From positions 1 through 7,211 of the forward strand of contig JAGRHW010000176.1 of assembly GCA_020444765.1 (NCBI GenBank): 7,211 nt of DNA, read 5' to 3'. This DNA comes from Gammaproteobacteria bacterium (GTDB lineage: Bacteria; Pseudomonadota; Gammaproteobacteria; Granulosicoccales; Granulosicoccaceae). Both the position numbers and the translations under genes were made by a program. The notes under the pieces are model-generated. The model was not told where the DNA came from. It worked only from the letters and a program-made list of their open reading frames with translations, and did no database searches. Positions 4,915 through 7,211 of this stretch are shown piece after piece. Each line of letters opens with the position of its first letter. The first letter of the stretch is position 1.

Positions 4915-5298
4915 ATGTCTTTGCTTTTCCCTGAAGAGCCCAGAACCTTTCCGTTTCGCAGGACCGTACGCACCTTGCTGCGGACTTTGCATATTCTGGC
5001 GATCGGCACTTTGCTTGGCGGGCATATCTTCGAGCAACCGGTCGAGCTGCTGGAGCCCTGGCTGTGGGCTTCGGTGATCAGCGGCCTGCTGTTGCTGGCG
5101 ACCGATATGCATGCCAGCTTCGAGGTGTTTTTCCAGGTCCACGGACTGGTCGTGTTACTCAAGGTCGCACTGTTGATGCTGGTGCCGGTGTTTTGGGAGC
5201 AACGTGTGTGGATTCTGATCGCGGTGCTGGTGATCGGCTCGGTCAGCAGTCATATGCCGGGCCGCTTCAGACATTACAGACTGTTGCCGGTTCGTTGA
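4915..5298 (+). CDS. Small multi-helix membrane protein with conserved-looking histidines, unknown function
   Basis: This 127-residue inner-membrane protein has about four hydrophobic segments: LLRTLHILAIGTLLGGHIF (21-39), LWASVISGLLLLAT (50-63), VHGLVVLLKVALLMLVPVF (75-93) and VWILIAVLVIGSVSS (98-112). Histidines sit in or at the ends of segments (H26, H37, H66, H76, H113, H120), and the tail is HMPGRFRHY (113-121). This layout recalls heme- or copper-associated small membrane proteins such as the CopD/DUF2269 kind, but I cannot assign it. The ATG at 4915 is supported by GGTGGA at 4901-4906; the frame extends upstream to 4864 without a better start. It lies 95 bases after the GNAT gene and 88 bases before the SLAC1-type channel. 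The shared direction and membrane nature suggest, but do not prove, a joint role. Confidence 0.72.
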   Translation: MSLLFPEEPRTFPFRRTVRTLLRTLHILAIGTLLGGHIFEQPVELLEPWLWASVISGLLLLATDMHASFEVFFQVHGLVVLLKVALLMLVPVFWEQRVWILIAVLVIGSVSSHMPGRFRHYRLLPVR

Positions 5299-5373
5299 TT
5301 TCATTCAATCAAGCATTGAGAATTCGCAATGTGGTTGAGCCGTCAAGGCCGTAAGTTACGCCGATTCGTTTTC

Positions 5374-5378
5374 AGGAG
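5374..5378 (+). promoter_or_regulatory. Ribosome binding site fixing a GTG start
   Basis: AGGAG lies eight bases before the GTG at 5387 and decides the non-ATG start of the SLAC1/TehA-type gene. No other in-frame start nearby has a comparable signal. Confidence 0.75.
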
Positions 5379-5386
5379 CCGAAGAA

Positions 5387-6346
5387 GTGAGTGATTCTTC
5401 CCGATTACAGTATTTTCCGATTTCCTTTTTTGCCATGGTCATGGGCCTCTCGGGGTTGACGCTGGCCTGGGAAAAAGCCGAGGCGACGTTCGATCTGAGC
5501 CTCAAGCTGCATGTCGTACTGGCGTTTTTCGCGCTGGCGGTATTTCTGCTGCTGGCGTCGATCTACACCGCGAAGTTTCTGCGCTTTCGTCCGATGGTGC
5601 TCGAGGAGCTCAAGCATCCGGTCAAGCTGAATTTTTTTCCGGCGATTTCCATCAGTCTGATTTTGCTGGCAACCACCTTGCTGCATATTCTGCCCGGGTT
5701 TTCCAAGGCCTTGTGGATGGTTGGCTCGGCGATGCATTTGTCCTTTACGCTCTATGTCATGAGTGTCTGGATTCATCATGATCAGTTTGAAATCCACCAT
5801 ATCAATCCGGCCTGGTTTATTCCGGTGGTCGGTAATGTGCTGGTACCGATTGCCGGCACTGCTTACGGATTTACCGAGATCTCCTGGTTTTTCTTCAGCA
5901 TCGGTATCGTTTTCTGGATTGTGCTGATGACGATTATTTTTTACCGGGTGTTTTTCCATAATCCGATACCCGCTAAGCTTATGCCGACATTTTTTATACT
6001 TATCGCGCCGCCTGCGGTGGGTTGTATCGCCTATATCCGCCTGACTGGAGAGGCCGATGCGTTTGCGCGGATTTTGTTTTACACCGGCTTGTATCTGACC
6101 CTGTTGCTGGCGACCCAGATAAGGCGGTTTGCCAAGCTGCAGTTTTTTCTGTCCTGGTGGGCCTATACCTTCCCGCTTGCGGCCATGACGGTTGCCACCT
6201 TTCTGATGTCGGATATGACCGGCGGCTCCGGCTTGCGGATCATCGGCATCGTCCTGCTCATTGTGCTGACCGCGATCGTGCTTTTTCTGCTGTTGCGAAC
6301 GCTCAAGGCTGTCCGGGCCGGCAAGATCTGTCAGCCGGAGGACTAG
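5387..6346 (+). CDS. SLAC1/TehA-type anion channel, TDT family
   Basis: This 319-residue integral membrane protein belongs to the tellurite-resistance/dicarboxylate transporter (TDT) fold, whose structural models are Haemophilus TehA and plant SLAC1. It shows about ten hydrophobic helices: residues 9-27, 40-62, 83-103, 108-129, 142-158, 163-187, 198-218, 226-243, 253-274 and 282-304. Family-like sequences include FFAMVMGLSGLTLAWE (14-29), LNFFPAISISLILLATTLL (81-99), NPAWFIPVVGNVLVPIAGT (140-158) and WWAYTFPLAAMTVAT (257-271). The phenylalanine in WAYTFPLA probably matches the gate phenylalanine of TehA; this alignment is from memory. Such proteins pass small anions; substrate and any link to tellurite are unknown. 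GTG start with AGGAG ahead. The stop shares CTAG with thpR on the other strand. Confidence 0.88.
   Translation: MSDSSRLQYFPISFFAMVMGLSGLTLAWEKAEATFDLSLKLHVVLAFFALAVFLLLASIYTAKFLRFRPMVLEELKHPVKLNFFPAISISLILLATTLLHILPGFSKALWMVGSAMHLSFTLYVMSVWIHHDQFEIHHINPAWFIPVVGNVLVPIAGTAYGFTEISWFFFSIGIVFWIVLMTIIFYRVFFHNPIPAKLMPTFFILIAPPAVGCIAYIRLTGEADAFARILFYTGLYLTLLLATQIRRFAKLQFFLSWWAYTFPLAAMTVATFLMSDMTGGSGLRIIGIVLLIVLTAIVLFLLLRTLKAVRAGKICQPED
6343..6346. other. Shared palindromic stop CTAG of two convergent genes
   Basis: The four bases CTAG give TAG on the plus strand (6344-6346, end of the SLAC1/TehA-type gene) and TAG on the minus strand (6345-6343, end of thpR). The two coding regions overlap by four bases tail to tail, leaving no room for a terminator between the stop codons. 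Confidence 0.9.
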
Positions 6347-6879
6347 ACCGGATAGCTGCCGATCACCGAGTAAACCGGCCCACGCTGGGTCAGCTCCGAT
6401 TCGATCAGATGAAGCTCCCGGGCCTGTAATTCGAAATTGACCGGGTAGGGATTGAAGTCCGGAAGCCGGCGTGCGTTTCGGCAGCGGGCCAGCGTGATAT
6501 GCGGGCGGAATTCGCCGACCGGTTTTTGCTCGGGCAGATGGCAGCGAACCCGCAGGTTTTGCAGTTCTTCGTTGCTGTCGATCAGCGCTGCGATCACCCT
6601 TGGATTATCCGGGTTCGGGAACAGCGAGACCCGGTTGATCTGCGCGCGGATGGCGGCGTTTTTTTCCGCTTTGTGACTGCTCAGACGCCGGTCGAGCTTT
6701 TCGATTTGCTCGTTGCTCAGATTGCCCAGAAAGTTCAGGGTCAGATGAAACTGCTCGGCCCGCGTCCAGCGGACATCGAGGTGCGCATAGCTCGACTGCA
6801 ATTGCACGGAACAGTCGAACAGCTGCCGATGCAGCTGCGGTTGCGGCAGCAGGGCCAGAAAACACCGGTGTTTGTTCAT
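6343..6879 (-). CDS. thpR: RNA 2',3'-cyclic phosphodiesterase (2H/LigT family)
   Basis: ThpR (formerly LigT) hydrolyses 2',3'-cyclic phosphates at RNA ends to 2'-phosphomonoesters and in vitro can join tRNA halves through a 2'-5' bond. The 178-residue protein has both catalytic HxTx motifs of the 2H superfamily: H45-L-T-L in EQFHLTLNFLG and H127-I-T-L in FRPHITLARC. FLALLP opens the first lobe and LIESELTQRGPVYSVIGSYP closes the second, as in the family. Length is normal and nothing is missing. It follows glpK by 45 bases on the same strand and may be co-transcribed. The ribosome binding site before the ATG is weak (CTGGAC), hinting at coupling or low expression. It converges with the channel gene, sharing a palindromic stop. 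Confidence 0.93.
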   Translation of the reverse strand: MNKHRCFLALLPQPQLHRQLFDCSVQLQSSYAHLDVRWTRAEQFHLTLNFLGNLSNEQIEKLDRRLSSHKAEKNAAIRAQINRVSLFPNPDNPRVIAALIDSNEELQNLRVRCHLPEQKPVGEFRPHITLARCRNARRLPDFNPYPVNFELQARELHLIESELTQRGPVYSVIGSYPV

Positions 6880-6924
6880 GTTATGTCCAGTCGTTCAACA
6901 GCCGTTTGATCTGCCGTGAGGAGC

Positions 6925-7211
6925 TTATCCGTCAGAGCGCGTGCGCCGTACGCAATCCAGCCAGCCGGCGTATTTCTGCTCGCGAAGGCCGGCGTCGCAT
7001 TCGGGCTGGAAGCGTTTGTCGAGTTTCCATAGCGAGGCGAATTCTTCCGGCTCCGGGTACAGACCGCTTTGCCGGCCGGCGAGATAGGCCGCGCCAAGCG
7101 CGGTGGTCTCGGCGATTTGCGGGCGGTCGACCGGCGCGCCAAGGATGTCCGCGATGCATTGCATCGTCCAGTCGCTGGCGGTCATGCCGCCATCCACGCG
7201 TAATACAACCT
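6925..7211 (-). CDS. glpK: Glycerol kinase, C-terminal part (cut by window edge)
   Basis: GlpK phosphorylates glycerol to sn-glycerol 3-phosphate with ATP in the cytoplasm. Only the last 94 residues are present; the frame is open through the window edge, so the gene continues to the right. The segment begins [17 protein letters not shown] and continues through [26 protein letters not shown]. These are characteristic of the FGGY-kinase C-terminal domain, and VDGGM plus [17 protein letters not shown] are glycerol-kinase-like. It ends [16 protein letters not shown] with TAA at 6925-6927. Another FGGY kinase such as a xylulokinase is less likely given these sequences. glpF and glpD, if linked, would be outside. 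thpR lies downstream on the same strand. Confidence 0.92.
   Translation of the reverse strand, partial: VVLRVDGGMTASDWTMQCIADILGAPVDRPQIAETTALGAAYLAGRQSGLYPEPEEFASLWKLDKRFQPECDAGLREQKYAGWLDCVRRTRSDG

Noticed and set aside
5405..5959. Minus-strand open frame of 184 codons opposite the channel gene
   Set aside because: Its His/Gln/Arg-rich composition is the antisense image of hydrophobic codons and has no domain.
5387..6346. Naming the channel gene tehA
   Set aside because: Fold-level similarity does not show tellurite resistance, and no tehB is adjacent, so no symbol is given.
6499..6909. 136-codon plus-strand frame opposite thpR
   Set aside because: It is antisense to a protein with both HxTx motifs in place and has no recognisable domain of its own.

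Overview
The window splits into two parts of different character. Bases 1 to about 1650 are AT-richer (hand count at 1081-1140: 24 G+C of 60). They hold small, loosely spaced plus-strand genes: the tail of an unknown protein, a GNAT acetyltransferase, a possible 39-codon ORF, and a BrnT/BrnA toxin-antitoxin pair. One intergenic stretch (851-936) has the architecture of an integron attC recombination site and closely resembles the Vibrio cholerae repeat (VCR) class. I read this part as gene cassettes of a sedentary chromosomal integron. From the orientation of that site, any integrase gene would lie left of the window and the right edge (about 1650) would be the distal end of the array. No integrase is visible here.

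From about 1815 onward the DNA is GC-richer (38 of 60 at 3421-3480), tightly packed and made of ordinary chromosomal genes. In order on the plus strand: phaC, a class I polyhydroxyalkanoate synthase; two unrelated GNAT acetyltransferases, linked to each other by a curious double ATGA junction; a small histidine-bearing membrane protein; and a ten-helix SLAC1/TehA-type (TDT) anion channel. On the minus strand, converging on the channel gene, are the 3' end of glycerol kinase (glpK, cut by the window edge) followed by thpR, an RNA 2',3'-cyclic phosphodiesterase of the LigT family. The channel and thpR share one palindromic CTAG as stop codon on both strands.

The organism is most likely a gammaproteobacterium. 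The reasons are the VCR-like site, the class I PhaC, the TDT/SLAC1 channel and the thpR-glpK arrangement. The genus cannot be told from this window. No phaA, phaB, phaP or phaR lies beside phaC, so PHA precursor supply must be encoded elsewhere.

The parts most worth a second look are: the attC-like site and the possible end of a cassette array next to phaC; the BrnTA cassette, with a perfect 9+9 bp palindrome and a start-codon hairpin in front of it; the ten-codon ORF with an A8 run that bridges the two GNAT genes; and the uncharacterised four-helix, histidine-bearing protein beside the anion channel. I did not find a clearly novel multi-gene system.
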